Shown: positions 9,999 to 19,130, numbered from the stretch's first letter. The stretch: 64,000 nucleotides of DNA from an uncultured Maribacter sp. (GCF_947500985.1 NZ_CANMTX010000002.1:310001-374000), one strand, 5' to 3'. Made by a program: numbers and translations. The notes: generated from the sequence alone by a model not told the origin.

Positions 9999-10574
9999 TT
10001 AACTATTCATACCGTGGTCATTGTTTTTTTGATAAAATCTATTGCCCAAAAATATAAATGGTATTATTAGTAGAAGGAAATACCAATTACCTGATGGCAT
10101 TTTTTGATTTACATTAAAATGATTTATTGCTTTTGAGGTTTTATACGTTTTTTTACTGATTGCTAATTTGTTGTAATTGACTTGATTGTCATAAACGTTA
10201 AACATAATTGTATTGGTAACTTCAAATAAATCACTACCGCTAAAAACTATTAAATAACTGTTTTGATTAGAATGGTCGTTGTTTTCTAACTCCTTATAAT
10301 TTTGAAATTGAAGTAGCTCTCCAGATTTATTTTTTAGAATGAGATTTGCTTTAATGTATTCTATAAAAGTATGCTCAAAATCTTTTTTGCTTGCCGTATT
10401 TTCAAGGGAAGGATTGTATGCTATCAGAGCATTTCTCATTGTCCAAGGGAATCCGGCTTTAATTTCAATGGTGTTCTCTTTCTGAGTAATTACGAAAAAG
10501 GCTTCATTTGTTTCATGTGCTACTACTAAACTACTGTACAGACATACAAAACAGCATATCAATATATTTTTCAT
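9999..10574 (-). CDS. Hypothetical secreted, C-terminally membrane-anchored protein
   Basis: 191 residues. Signal peptide about 1-19 (CCFVCLYSSLVVAHE), an exported region of about 140 residues, then one transmembrane helix near the end (WYFLLLIIPFIFLG) and a basic tail. It follows the YHYH lipoprotein with zero spacing (stop and start abut at 10574/10575), so the two are almost certainly co-translated. Looks like DUF6702-type exported proteins, but I do not claim that family firmly. Function unknown. Confidence 0.65.
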   Translation of the reverse strand: MKNILICCFVCLYSSLVVAHETNEAFFVITQKENTIEIKAGFPWTMRNALIAYNPSLENTASKKDFEHTFIEYIKANLILKNKSGELLQFQNYKELENNDHSNQNSYLIVFSGSDLFEVTNTIMFNVYDNQVNYNKLAISKKTYKTSKAINHFNVNQKMPSGNWYFLLLIIPFIFLGNRFYQKNNDHGMNS

Positions 10575-11540
10575 TTACGCACCAATTTTAAAATCATTAG
10601 AAGGTATTCCTTTAAAATATCTTGGGATGCTAGGGAATTCATCAGTAATTACATAATAATATGTTCCTAATGGGTATTCTGGCGTAACACCAGTTCTACC
10701 ATTGGCTTCATCTAAAGTCCCTAAACCTGTACTGTATTCATAATCATTAGAGTAAACTCCATTGTACGTATCGCAAGGTGCAGTTATTCCATCTCCTGTT
10801 CTATTGCCCGTTTTTAATTGGTAACTTGATGTCATTTCAATTATAGAAGATGAATTATCCGAAGCGTCTGTAAATGCATATTTATAGTAAATAGGAAATC
10901 CGTCTGCCGCATATCCAACTAAAGTCATTTGATCATTTGGAATATTTAAATTCTGTAAATAAAGGGTTGGTGAACCATGATAATGATATTTTCCTGTGGG
11001 TTGTACATGTGCATTGTTACAGTCTAAACCTAAGTTAACATTTAAAGCCTCTAAATTCCATTCCCAATTTACATTAGCACTCATAATTCCTTCGTGCGGG
11101 AAGGGTTCGGCAGCCACAGGATCTAATTCCACCCCATTTAATAAAACGCCAAAAGAATATTGCGGACCTACATTTGTACCTACGCCAGTTGTAGAAAGTA
11201 AAGGAGTAAAGTTTGAAGCAGCAGTTGGATTTAGAGTGATGTTATACGTTTCAGATTGTTCTGAAATAGCATTGGGATTTAGCGATCCAGGACCTCCACC
11301 AAAAATCCCCACCAAGTGTTCAGGAATACTATTTGCTGTGATTGTTCTTATACCACCTGACATGGACTCCTCAAATTCAGAATTAAAAGCCAAAGTTGTA
11401 TTGCAATCGCCTCTTGTATCGTCTAAGACTTGGTCTGAAAAACAAGTTGCTGTTGCTGTTGTTGTGTTTTGGTCATCACTACTACAGCTAATTATAGATG
11501 TAAAAGAAAAGATAACTGATACTGATTTCAGAAAATTCAT
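10575..11540 (-). CDS. YHYH domain lipoprotein
   Basis: 321 residues. N-terminal signal with lipobox-like SIISCSS (Cys19), a low-complexity Thr/Ala linker, then a YHYH domain carrying the name motif GKYHYHGSP (about 187-195) and the downstream GYAADGFPIYYKY block. The family occurs in marine bacteria and is often near extracellular or metal-related proteins; its biochemistry is unknown. Probably translated together with the membrane-anchored neighbour 9999-10574. Confidence 0.85.
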   Translation of the reverse strand: MNFLKSVSVIFSFTSIISCSSDDQNTTTATATCFSDQVLDDTRGDCNTTLAFNSEFEESMSGGIRTITANSIPEHLVGIFGGGPGSLNPNAISEQSETYNITLNPTAASNFTPLLSTTGVGTNVGPQYSFGVLLNGVELDPVAAEPFPHEGIMSANVNWEWNLEALNVNLGLDCNNAHVQPTGKYHYHGSPTLYLQNLNIPNDQMTLVGYAADGFPIYYKYAFTDASDNSSSIIEMTSSYQLKTGNRTGDGITAPCDTYNGVYSNDYEYSTGLGTLDEANGRTGVTPEYPLGTYYYVITDEFPSIPRYFKGIPSNDFKIGA

Positions 11541-11800
11541 GGGGAAATGGTAATAAGTTATTACTTAGACCTTCTATTTATTAAAAGGTTTAAGTATACT
11601 GGTATAGATTAAAATCTTAACCAACTATTAATTAAACGTAAATAAGTGCGTTAAAATATATTTTTAGAAGAAATATGGTAATCCACGAATAAATTTAAGT
11701 GTGACTTACGGTTCGGCTGATATTTTCTAAGGATACTACTAATCTAAAATTAGGTTTAATTAGTCACGAAGTGCTTTATAAAGATTATTACCTTATAATT

Positions 11801-11956
11801 AACGAACCGACCAACTGGTCTGTTTTTTATAATCAAAATGTCCGCAAAATTCTTGAGACAAAAGATAGCCTTCACTATTTTATCGATAAAATGCAAAAAG
11901 TAGGAAGTTAAATGAGTGTTTCAGGAGCCAAACAAACCAAGTGGTTTGTTTTTTGG
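11801..11956. repeat. Double-hairpin intergenic element, copy A
   Basis: Leftmost copy of the element bordering the island. First hairpin about 11805-11828 (aaccgaccaactggtctgtt), degenerate conserved middle with tatcgataaaatgcaaa (11880-11896), second hairpin 11930-11955 (aaacaaacca / tggtttgttt followed by T's). Both resemble Rho-independent terminators. The rest of the 11541-12178 gap has no supported gene. Confidence 0.75.
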
Positions 11957-12011
11957 TATTGAAAAGAGAGGTTAGAATGATCTATTTCTTACTATAAGTT
12001 ATGAATTTAAG

Positions 12012-12061
12012 AAGATTTGCGTTTTATGTTTCTGCTCGCAGACACGTAAAACGCAAATCTT
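12012..12061. terminator. Long hairpin downstream of the CPBP gene
   Basis: 18-nt arms, aagatttgcgttttatgt at 12012-12029 and its complement at 12044-12061 with one mismatch, around a 14-nt loop. It lies about 120 bp 3' of the CPBP protease gene (minus strand). No clear T-run on the minus strand, so it is either a weak terminator or a structured RNA. Confidence 0.5.
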
Positions 12062-12178
12062 TCATTATGAACCTATATCCGTTGTTGTTAGGGTTACTGT
12101 TTTATTTTTATGAAATAAGATGCACAGTGAATATCTAATCAAGGTAGGTGATGATGTAACTAGTGTTTCCAGTTATCA

Positions 12179-12841
12179 TTATGCCAATCCGTAGTAAATA
12201 CAAATCAACGATATGGTATCAAAAAAACCATGTACGGCAATTACAAACCATAAATCGTATTTGCGTAGGTAGAATATCAATGCTATGAGCCCTCCGACGG
12301 TACCTGCGACTATTTGTCCGGTAATTCCTTGGTAACTATGCATGAAGCCAAAAAAACAAGCCAACAAGACGATATTAAGAACAATACTGAATTTGCTTTC
12401 TCCAAAGAATTTTACAAACTGTCTCATGAAATAACCACGAAAAATAATTTCTTCTCCAAACCCAGCAGTAGCCCAAACTACTACTAAAGCAATTAAGCAA
12501 GCGGAAAGATTTCCTTCTAATTCTTTAAAACTAGAATAATCTATAGGAACTCCTGTGAGTTTTGTAATTCCAGGAACCAATAAAAAGACATAAAAAGTAA
12601 AGAGACCTAGTGCGACTAATGGCGCTTGTACGAAGATATTTTTGACTGTGAATTTTTCACGTTGAAAACCTAGCGCTGAAAATAGCTTTTTTTTGTATTC
12701 TATATAATTTGATAAGATGATTATTATAGAAACAACGATGTTTTCTATATAACTAAATTGTAGTGGTCCAAACCATATAAAGCAGATAACTGCAATGGTA
12801 ATTAATGGAATTACTATTTGGCGTAAGGTAACTTTGTTCAT
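12179..12841 (-). CDS. CPBP family intramembrane glutamic endopeptidase (CAAX/Abi type)
   Basis: 220-residue polytopic membrane protein with about six helices. Catalytic motifs of the CPBP/Abi family: EEIIFRGYF (Glu-Glu...Arg) near residue 130, and a His in FGFMHSYQG near residue 168, with a further His in VIAVHGFFDT. Bacterial members act in CAAX-like processing, bacteriocin immunity or signalling; the substrate here is unknown. First gene of the island after copy A. Confidence 0.88.
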   Translation of the reverse strand: MNKVTLRQIVIPLITIAVICFIWFGPLQFSYIENIVVSIIIILSNYIEYKKKLFSALGFQREKFTVKNIFVQAPLVALGLFTFYVFLLVPGITKLTGVPIDYSSFKELEGNLSACLIALVVVWATAGFGEEIIFRGYFMRQFVKFFGESKFSIVLNIVLLACFFGFMHSYQGITGQIVAGTVGGLIALIFYLRKYDLWFVIAVHGFFDTISLICIYYGLA

Positions 12842-12956
12842 TATTTTTGGTTTTTAAATTCTAAACGAATTAATGAACAAAAACGCTGAAACCCCTTTTA
12901 ATTATTGATGTTCTTACTGAGTGGTAGTAAATTAATTACTGAATAGTCGGTGTTTA

Positions 12957-13793
12957 TTATTGAAACCAATTCAAAAATTCTTTTCGCTTGTACCGACTGA
13001 TATTTATTTCTTTAATAGCATCATTTTCAATAGCTGCTTTTAATTGAATACGTAGTTTACCATTTTCAATTTTTTCTATTTCTTCTACAGCATCTTTGTG
13101 AACTATAATTTGCCGGTTGGCTCTATAAAACAATTGATTGTTTATTTTTTCTTCCAGCTCATTCAATATAAAATCGGTGCTTATTGTTGTGCCATCATTT
13201 TTAACAGCAAATACTATTTTATTTTCACTAAAAAAACATGCAATATTTTCATAAGCGAGTTTTGTGGTTTTTGCACCGCTTTCTATGGTTACAACAGCAT
13301 CTTTTATAGATGACTTATATAAATTGTAAATGTCTTGGGCATACGACAACCCTATAAGAATAAAACTCAATAGTAAGGTAATGAGTAAACCTATTAGTAA
13401 ATAATAGAACTCTATCTCTCCATCTACGACTAGACTAAAAATAAAATTTACAGGAATATACATGAGTGTAATATATCCTAAGGTTGAAGCCATAAACCAT
13501 ATAATAGCTGTGATTTCAACTTTTTTATAGAAATGCTTTTTCTTGTAATATTGAAAGTTAACCTCGGTTATGATGCCTATAAGAATACACAAAACAATAG
13601 ATGCCAAAAAACCTTCAATGGGGAATCTATAAGTATCACCATCAGGAAAACTTTCTGGTGTCGCTAAATGGTTTAGTACTAAAGAGAAAATAATCAATAC
13701 TACTACTTTCTTAAACCAACGCCCTGCAGAACCATTCATAAAAGTGTGCCAGTCGGTTTTTAGGGTGTTTTTGGTTGTTGGTACGGTGCTCAT
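12957..13793 (-). CDS. LytTR DNA-binding regulator with membrane N-terminus
   Basis: 278 residues: four predicted transmembrane helices (about 28-46, 63-82, 93-112, 124-150) followed by a cytoplasmic LytTR domain (about 178-278), with ENIACFFSENKIVFAV and FYRANRQIIVHKDAVEEIE typical of that fold. No response-regulator receiver domain, so it is probably a one-component membrane-tethered regulator. The adjacent CPBP protease (115 bp downstream) is a plausible partner or target. A perfect inverted repeat lies just upstream. Confidence 0.88.
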   Translation of the reverse strand: MSTVPTTKNTLKTDWHTFMNGSAGRWFKKVVVLIIFSLVLNHLATPESFPDGDTYRFPIEGFLASIVLCILIGIITEVNFQYYKKKHFYKKVEITAIIWFMASTLGYITLMYIPVNFIFSLVVDGEIEFYYLLIGLLITLLLSFILIGLSYAQDIYNLYKSSIKDAVVTIESGAKTTKLAYENIACFFSENKIVFAVKNDGTTISTDFILNELEEKINNQLFYRANRQIIVHKDAVEEIEKIENGKLRIQLKAAIENDAIKEINISRYKRKEFLNWFQ

Positions 13794-13807
13794 TAATTAG
13801 AAGCTCT
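13787..13807. repeat. 21-bp direct repeat, copy 1
   Basis: A 21-bp stretch beginning tgctcattaattagaag covers the start codon and leader of the LytTR gene. The identical 21 bp recur at 16664-16684, where no LytTR gene remains; weaker similarity extends on both sides. Confidence 0.8.
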
Positions 13808-13824
13808 ATTTTTTGGCAGTTAAC

Positions 13825-13854
13825 CTATTTTTATACCGTGTAGTATAAAAATAG
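13825..13854. promoter_or_regulatory. Perfect 12-bp inverted repeat between GNAT and LytTR genes
   Basis: CTATTTTTATAC at 13825-13836, 6-nt loop, exact complement at 13843-13854. It sits 32 bp before the LytTR start and 53 bp past the GNAT stop (both minus strand). Either an operator for the regulator or an A/T-rich terminator of the GNAT gene. Confidence 0.55.
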
Positions 13855-13906
13855 TAGTAGATTAATATGCGCTAACTTTTCAGTTAAACACAGGCTTTTA
13901 TAATAC

Positions 13907-14359
13907 TTACTTTATTCCATTATATACATTCGGGTTATGTTTCTCCATATAAAATTCAGGATGAGGTATTTCCGTAAACCCAAACTTTTTATAAAGCCAT
14001 TCAGCTGTATCAGTTAATAAAATCCAGCGTCTTAATCCTTGAAGATTGGGGTGTTCCATTATTTCGTTGATCAGCCATTTACTTAATCCCTTTCCTCTAT
14101 GTTCTTTTAGAATATAAACATCTCCTAAATATGCAATAGTTGAATAGTCAGAAATTATTATAGCAAAGCCAATTTGTTGGTCTTTGTAATAAAGACCAAA
14201 ATTTAAAGAATTTTCAATAGATGTTTTTAAAGTATTGAGTGGAATTCCGTTAGCCCAATCAGTTTGGTTTGCAAGAAATTTGTGAATGCTCGAGATATGT
14301 AATTTATTCCTGTCAGTTGAAATGGTGTACTCATTTCTATGTGTCTCTCTAATTTCCAA
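13907..14359 (-). CDS. GNAT family N-acetyltransferase
   Basis: 150 residues. GNAT acetyl-CoA loop LKEHRGKGLSKWLINEIM (R-x-x-G-x-G variant, about 82-99) preceded by strand AYLGDVYIL, and the family-typical C-terminal WLYKKFGFTE. Small-molecule or protein acetyltransferase; substrate unknown. Stand-alone cargo gene, with an attC-like spacer 34 bp upstream of its start. Confidence 0.87.
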   Translation of the reverse strand: MEIRETHRNEYTISTDRNKLHISSIHKFLANQTDWANGIPLNTLKTSIENSLNFGLYYKDQQIGFAIIISDYSTIAYLGDVYILKEHRGKGLSKWLINEIMEHPNLQGLRRWILLTDTAEWLYKKFGFTEIPHPEFYMEKHNPNVYNGIK

Positions 14360-14392
14360 TTCAGTTTTCTTAATTAATACCTCCTTCTACAC

Positions 14393-14520
14393 ACGAAGCT
14401 AAAGCTTTTTGTTTTAATTTTTTTCTAACGCGAAAATGTCAAAGGTTTAGAGACATATTAAATATATACAGACCTTTGGTTTTGCCCTAAAGTTTGTTTT
14501 ATGTTTAGGTATTGTTATAG
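14393..14520 (-). repeat. attC-like imperfect palindromic spacer, J1
   Basis: Spacer between GNAT and the DUF4259 gene. It shares with J2-J4 and J7 the block atatacagacctttggtttt, then an aaag...atgtttagg segment, and ends attgttatagcc at the 3' edge of the next minus-strand gene. One of a family of spacers placed 3' of single genes in the island. Confidence 0.6.
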
Positions 14521-15391
14521 CCAGTTCTTTATCCATGGCTTTTTAGTCCATTTGCTCAAACTGACACTTGTTTTAACTTTTCCATTTATTTTTTTTTTGT
14601 CCGCAACCATTGAAAAAAGGACAGACCACGGATAAGTACTTGTTCCAATTTTTTCAGAGTTATATTCTTCGAAAATTTTCAATTGTCCAATAACCTCAAT
14701 TTCAGGATTATCTCTTTTGAACGATAAGGCTGAAAATCCGCCAATATGATGTCTGTCCACTAAATTTTCGTGTATTTGATTGTTTTGTACGCTGACTTCT
14801 TGCGAGCGAGTACTATAAACTCTGCCATTCTTAAAATCCTCTAATGTGGGTTTGGTCGCCTTGTCAATTGTCGTAATTGCAATTTCGTTTGCCCCGACTT
14901 CGGTCGATTTTTCATCTGTCAACACAAATGCTCCGCCATAATTTCCGTTGTTCATTTTGTACACTAAACAATCTCCTTTGTAAAAGATAGAATTGTAGAG
15001 TTTCTTCTTCAACCGTTTTTCGAGGTTTTACTTTTTCAGTTTTGATTTTTTCAAGAAACTTGGTTAATACTTGTTCTCTTTTTTTTATGTCCGATTGTGT
15101 GCTGTCTAGTTCTTGCCATATTTCAATGTCCATTCCAGAATTGACAATCTTTTCAACCTTGGAAAAAATTTCTTTGTCCAATTCCTTACACTCCCATTGT
15201 CCGTTGGCAATAGCGAACCAAAAATTTGATGAGTCTTCTCTTGTACTTATTGTTTCTTTATTATCAGCAATCAATTTTTTGGTAATTTCTGGTATAGAAA
15301 CTCCATCATTGTACAGGTCGATAAATTCTCTATAAATGTCCGAATAAGTATCATTAGAACTTATTCCTGTTCCCCAAGTTCCCATTTGCAA
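14515..15391 (-). pseudogene. DUF4259-Imm26 protein gene broken by a one-base frameshift
   Basis: Two overlapping frames form one gene. The first (start 15391) encodes a DUF4259-like N-terminal domain, MGTWGTGISSNDTYSDIY..., with FWFAIANGQWECK; it leaves the family reading after KPRKTV near 15010. The second frame continues KKKLYNSIFYKGDCLVYKM and NGNYGGAFVLT, an Imm26-like domain, to the stop at 14515. A single-base gain or loss in ggttgaagaagaaac (about 15000-15012) explains both. The intact protein would have about 292 residues. Imm26 domains are known from polymorphic-toxin immunity, but no toxin is adjacent. A sequencing error is not excluded. Confidence 0.75.
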
Positions 15392-15544
15392 TTTTTTTTA
15401 GAATTGGCAATATCGGTCTAGTGTATGATTTCGTTGCGAGTTTAAGCAAAAAGTTAGCAAATGAATTACAGATAGAAACACCTCGTGGTCTTTCGTAAGT
15501 AAGCCTTAATTAGCAATAAATTATTTAAACTATTGGCACCAGTT

Positions 15545-16387
15545 TTAATTACATAACTTTTCAAGTTTCTCAAAGTCTTCATCAGCTTCGAAATGCTTAT
15601 TCTTTTCAAGGTCTAACTTAAGTGCTTTCTTAAAATCTTTACAAGCATCTTTTTCTTCATCAAGTTCCAAATAAATACCAGCTCGATTGAAAAGTCCTAT
15701 ATCATAGCTTTTTTTCAACTTCAAAGCTAAATTGATTTTTGATAATGCTTCTTTTGGTTTCTCAATTTCTCTATAAAGACTTGCCCAATTGTTATAAAGA
15801 ATGTGAAGGTTTGGCTGGTTTGGAAATTCAGTCACTATCTTTTTATAATCCGCTAATGCTTCATTATACAATTCTAAATTAGTTTTTATATTTATCAGAT
15901 TCGCTAATGATTTGAAATCTTTTGGTGTTATTTCTAATTGTAATTCTAAATCTGTTTTGGCATTTTCATATTTCTCTAACCTTATATTTGCATAAGCTCT
16001 ATCAAAGTAAATATCAGAGAAAGAAGGTTTTTTTTCAATTACTTTTGAATAGTCAGATATAGCCATTTCAAACTTTCCATTATCCATATAGGTCTTAGCT
16101 CTCGAATAACGGACACTTAAATTATCAGGATTTAAATCTAATGATTTAGAATAATCAAGAATTGCGAGGTCATATTCTTTTCTCATACGATAAACATTTC
16201 CTCTGTTTGAATATGGTCCTGGGGAATCTGGATAAAGTTTTATTGCTTTTTCAAAAATTGAGAATGCGTTGTCTATTTTTCCTTTTTTCGCAAGTACAAT
16301 TCCTTTTGAGTTAAGTTCTTCCGCTGTTTGAGAAATTAGATTTTGAGTTGTAATCAATAGAATTGATATTACTAAAAATTTCTTCAT
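15545..16387 (-). CDS. Secreted/periplasmic TPR-repeat protein
   Basis: 280 residues: signal peptide (about 1-19, cut near QNLISQ), then about seven tandem tetratricopeptide repeats, for example AFSIFEKAIKLYPDSPGPYS and AILDYSKSLDLNPDNLSVRY. It ends in a Glu/Lys-rich helix. A protein-interaction scaffold of unknown partner. Stand-alone cargo gene; copy B of the double-hairpin element lies upstream of its start. Confidence 0.85.
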   Translation of the reverse strand: MKKFLVISILLITTQNLISQTAEELNSKGIVLAKKGKIDNAFSIFEKAIKLYPDSPGPYSNRGNVYRMRKEYDLAILDYSKSLDLNPDNLSVRYSRAKTYMDNGKFEMAISDYSKVIEKKPSFSDIYFDRAYANIRLEKYENAKTDLELQLEITPKDFKSLANLINIKTNLELYNEALADYKKIVTEFPNQPNLHILYNNWASLYREIEKPKEALSKINLALKLKKSYDIGLFNRAGIYLELDEEKDACKDFKKALKLDLEKNKHFEADEDFEKLEKLCN

Positions 16388-16484
16388 TCTGTTTTTTCTA
16401 ATTGGTCCTAACCTTCATATAAACTGACCACGGTACGTTTATTTCCTGTTTTGGTGGTTAAAGACTATTTAGCGAATATACTAT

Positions 16485-16700
16485 TTAAGAATAAACCTAC
16501 AATTTACATGTTTAATTCTATTTCGAAAATCTATAATTGCTATAAATTTTAAAAGATTAACTAGTCATTATTTGAACTCAAAAGAGAATTGCCTTAAAAA
16601 TAAAGAACCTACCAAGTAGTGTGTTTTCACTAGTAAAATGAGTGTTTTAGGTCGCTGTTTTGATGCTCATTAATTAGAAGCTCTTTTTTTGATAGCTGAA
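16485..16700. repeat. Double-hairpin intergenic element, degenerate copy B
   Basis: Matches the outer part of copies E and F (taagaataaacctacaattt at about 16488) and the first hairpin in decayed form (ctaccaagtagtgtg, about 16610). The second hairpin is lost. It runs into the 21-bp repeat shared with the LytTR leader (16664-16684). No gene is supported between 16388 and 16870. Confidence 0.6.
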
Positions 16701-16813
16701 GTATGTTTATAGTAGCTATTTTGCCTCAGTGTTTTGTTAGAACAGATGGTATGAAAGATTGTAAATCGTTATTTATAACATCATTAAGATGCAATAATGC
16801 TTTCTAATTATAA

Positions 16814-16853
16814 ATCTTCAAACCAACGGTAAAAACACCGTTGATTTGAAGAT
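16814..16853 (-). terminator. Hairpin terminator of the oleate hydratase gene
   Basis: 17-nt arms, atcttcaaaccaacggt at 16814-16830 and complement at 16837-16853 with one mismatch, around a 6-nt loop. It lies 18 bp past the oleate hydratase stop on the minus strand, followed there by an A/T-rich run. Placement fits a terminator. Confidence 0.65.
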
Positions 16854-16870
16854 AGAAAAAGTTTAAGTGG

Positions 16871-18481
16871 TTAACCTAAAATTGCTTTTGCATTTTTTAA
16901 GTTGTCCCATATATGATGTTGACCAAAGTACATTTTAGGAGGCTCAATAGACGGGTCTATTAATTGGTTAATAGCTAATATAGCCCCACGAACACTATAT
17001 TCAGTCGTAAAAACTATACCGTCTGGTATTTCTACAAATTGCCCTAACAACGCAAAATTTTGCGAGCCTTTAGGTACAACATGTGGTCTATCACCTTCGG
17101 TTCTAGGTAAAAACTGAGAGATGCCGTAGGGTAGTCTACAAGGTACACAGTAAGATGTTTCTAGAAGTTCGGTTTTTTCGTTCTCGTCTAGATCGCCCCA
17201 TAAATGTCCTAAAAGCTCTTCTAAAATTTCTTTTCCAGTACATTCGTACATTGGTTTTTTTACAAATTGACCAATATTATCCCCACCTAATGCAGAAACC
17301 CAAATTACACAAGTATCTGCCGCTTGACCGGGGAAAAAAGGTTGACGATAGGTATGTACGTGCAATATCCATGGAGATTGTGTTAGAGGTAAGGGACTTT
17401 GTACTCCCATTGGTCGTTCAACTAACCATTGAAATTTTCTTTCAAAAAGGTTTCCTCTAAAAGTTACCGTAAAGTGCATCATTCTAGAAAGTGAAACGTC
17501 ACGTAAATAACGGTCTGGTCTGCCTAGGTCTGCTTGTTTAGATACTATGTTTTGCCATAATTCGTAAGCTTCGCCTGGTTTTTTAACCGGTGTTGTAGAT
17601 ACAGGCTCATCATGAGAACCATAAGAGTAGTTTGATACAATTGAGCCAATTGTCAAGAATGCTTTGTCTTCTGGTCTAACCTCTATTGCATCTAAGGTCT
17701 TACCTTCTGCATTTCTTAAATGTAGGCGTTCTACCCAACGTTTACCATCACTTTCTTTGAAGTCTACATCAGTAATGCTAGTATTATAATGTATTTTAAC
17801 TCCTTTCTTTGTGATGAGTTTAATGGCAGGTAATACGAAAGAGTGGTAGTTTGTGTAACGTGTACGTTCTAAAGAGGTCATTTTCTCCATATCAGACATA
17901 CGGTGGTAGAATAGTTTCAAGTAACGTTTCATCTCTATCGCAGAGTGCCATGGCTGAAAAGCAAATAGCGCACGCCACATGTACCAGTAATTACTTTTGA
18001 AAAAATCTTCACTGAAATAGTCGGTGATTTTAGCGTCTGCCGGAATCTTTGATTCTGGTATCTCTATTAATCTAGCCATTTCAAGTGCTTCTCTTGTACC
18101 TAATCCAAGGTCGTGTCCAGAATCTTTCTCGCCGTTTGCATGTAGTAGTCTAACCACAGTGTTCATATTGCATTCTGCAGCATTACGTTCATAGTCGTCC
18201 AAACAAGACCCAAGTTCGTCATAAGGTATTAATGACCACAGTTCTTTTGTGCAACAATATACCTTGTCTTCGTACATACGACTTCCACGCATAAGGTAAA
18301 CAGGCTTGCCGTCGATCATTTTAACAGATGCATCCATTGATCCTCCAACTAAATCAGTTTCTGGGTTTTTTTCAAAAATGTGAATATTTTCTGGGTTAAA
18401 ACCGGCTTTCTGAATTAAGTAGACAGCAACTGATAAAGAACTTAATCCTAAGCCATTTAAATAAATATTAGAATCCTTCAT
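16871..18481 (-). CDS. ohyA: Oleate hydratase (FAD-dependent fatty acid hydratase)
   Basis: 536-residue member of the myosin-cross-reactive-antigen/oleate hydratase family, which adds water to the cis-9 double bond of unsaturated fatty acids. Seen: N-terminal Rossmann stretch LNGLGLSSLSVAVYLI, FAD-binding GGSMD near 46-50, the RGSRMYE motif (65-71), and family blocks through FTTEYSVRGAILAINQL at the C-terminus. It is shorter than classic OhyA enzymes because the N-terminal extension is absent. At the position of the catalytic Glu in the usual RGGRE motif this protein has Met69, as I recall for the monomeric Rhodococcus-type enzymes. Alone between element copies B and C. Confidence 0.9.
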   Translation of the reverse strand: MKDSNIYLNGLGLSSLSVAVYLIQKAGFNPENIHIFEKNPETDLVGGSMDASVKMIDGKPVYLMRGSRMYEDKVYCCTKELWSLIPYDELGSCLDDYERNAAECNMNTVVRLLHANGEKDSGHDLGLGTREALEMARLIEIPESKIPADAKITDYFSEDFFKSNYWYMWRALFAFQPWHSAIEMKRYLKLFYHRMSDMEKMTSLERTRYTNYHSFVLPAIKLITKKGVKIHYNTSITDVDFKESDGKRWVERLHLRNAEGKTLDAIEVRPEDKAFLTIGSIVSNYSYGSHDEPVSTTPVKKPGEAYELWQNIVSKQADLGRPDRYLRDVSLSRMMHFTVTFRGNLFERKFQWLVERPMGVQSPLPLTQSPWILHVHTYRQPFFPGQAADTCVIWVSALGGDNIGQFVKKPMYECTGKEILEELLGHLWGDLDENEKTELLETSYCVPCRLPYGISQFLPRTEGDRPHVVPKGSQNFALLGQFVEIPDGIVFTTEYSVRGAILAINQLIDPSIEPPKMYFGQHHIWDNLKNAKAILG

Positions 18482-18945
18482 AATTTAAAATTTTGTTGAT
18501 TAAAGTGTTACTATGTTTAAGAGTAAGTGGTAGTTTAAATTTCGATTGTTTTGCAACTAATCTTGTATGAACAAACCCGACCTTAAAGAAATTTGTATGG
18601 TTTTCTGAAAAACACAGAATCAAACAATTAATTAGATCCCTAGTCGTATTACCGTACTTTATTTTATACAAAATTAGTTTTAGTTCAAAGGATAAAGAAT
18701 GACTTAAGTCAGTGTAGTGTAATAAGTATATGTATGTAGAAATTTGCCTGTTTGTTTTAGCAGAACACCAGCCCTATGTTTTTTACAGCTTAGTTTGATT
18801 TCTATTGAAATAGGTGATTTTAATTATTAATTAGAAAGAACAAAAGAGAGCATTTTTTGCTATTCGGTAAGTATATTTTGTTTGTAAAAGAGACGTGTAA
18901 ACGCTGTATTATAAGCCAATAATAGAATTCAGAACCTAATTACCT
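18482..18945. other. Intergenic region upstream of oleate hydratase
   Basis: No supported gene; the only minus-strand frame (18468-18671) overlaps the ohyA start and has no family-like content. At about 18753-18790 a fragment with gcagaacaccagccctatg and ttttttacag resembles the J7 spacer at about 29644-29672, so a decayed attC-like spacer may remain here. Confidence 0.4.
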
Positions 18946-19130
18946 TAAAAATAAAAAACCGACCAAGTAGTCGGTTTTTTACTTATAGAATGTGTTTATA
19001 ATTGTTGATTGTAACGACAGTAATCGCAATTGTATCGATTAAAGGCAAAGATTACGAAGGTAAATAGGCGTTTGGAGCACTAAACAAACCAAGTAGTTTG
19101 TTTTTTGGTTACACAAACGCGCTGTTTTAG
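18946..19130. repeat. Double-hairpin intergenic element, copy C
   Basis: First hairpin 18955-18980 (accgac, loop caagta, gtcggt, then six T). Conserved middle with taatcgcaattgtatcgat (19021-19039). Second hairpin 19083-19106 (aaacaaac, caagta, gtttgttt, T-run). After it only gctgttttag remains of the ogt-side flank, then similarity ends. Separates the oleate hydratase and 604-residue lipoprotein modules. Confidence 0.85.

Noticed and set aside
10996-11553. 185-residue plus-strand frame opposite the YHYH gene
   Set aside because: Exact antisense of a well-supported domain; no independent motif.
18468-18671. 67-residue minus-strand frame overlapping the ohyA start
   Set aside because: No family-like content and overlaps the start of oleate hydratase; more likely leader sequence.
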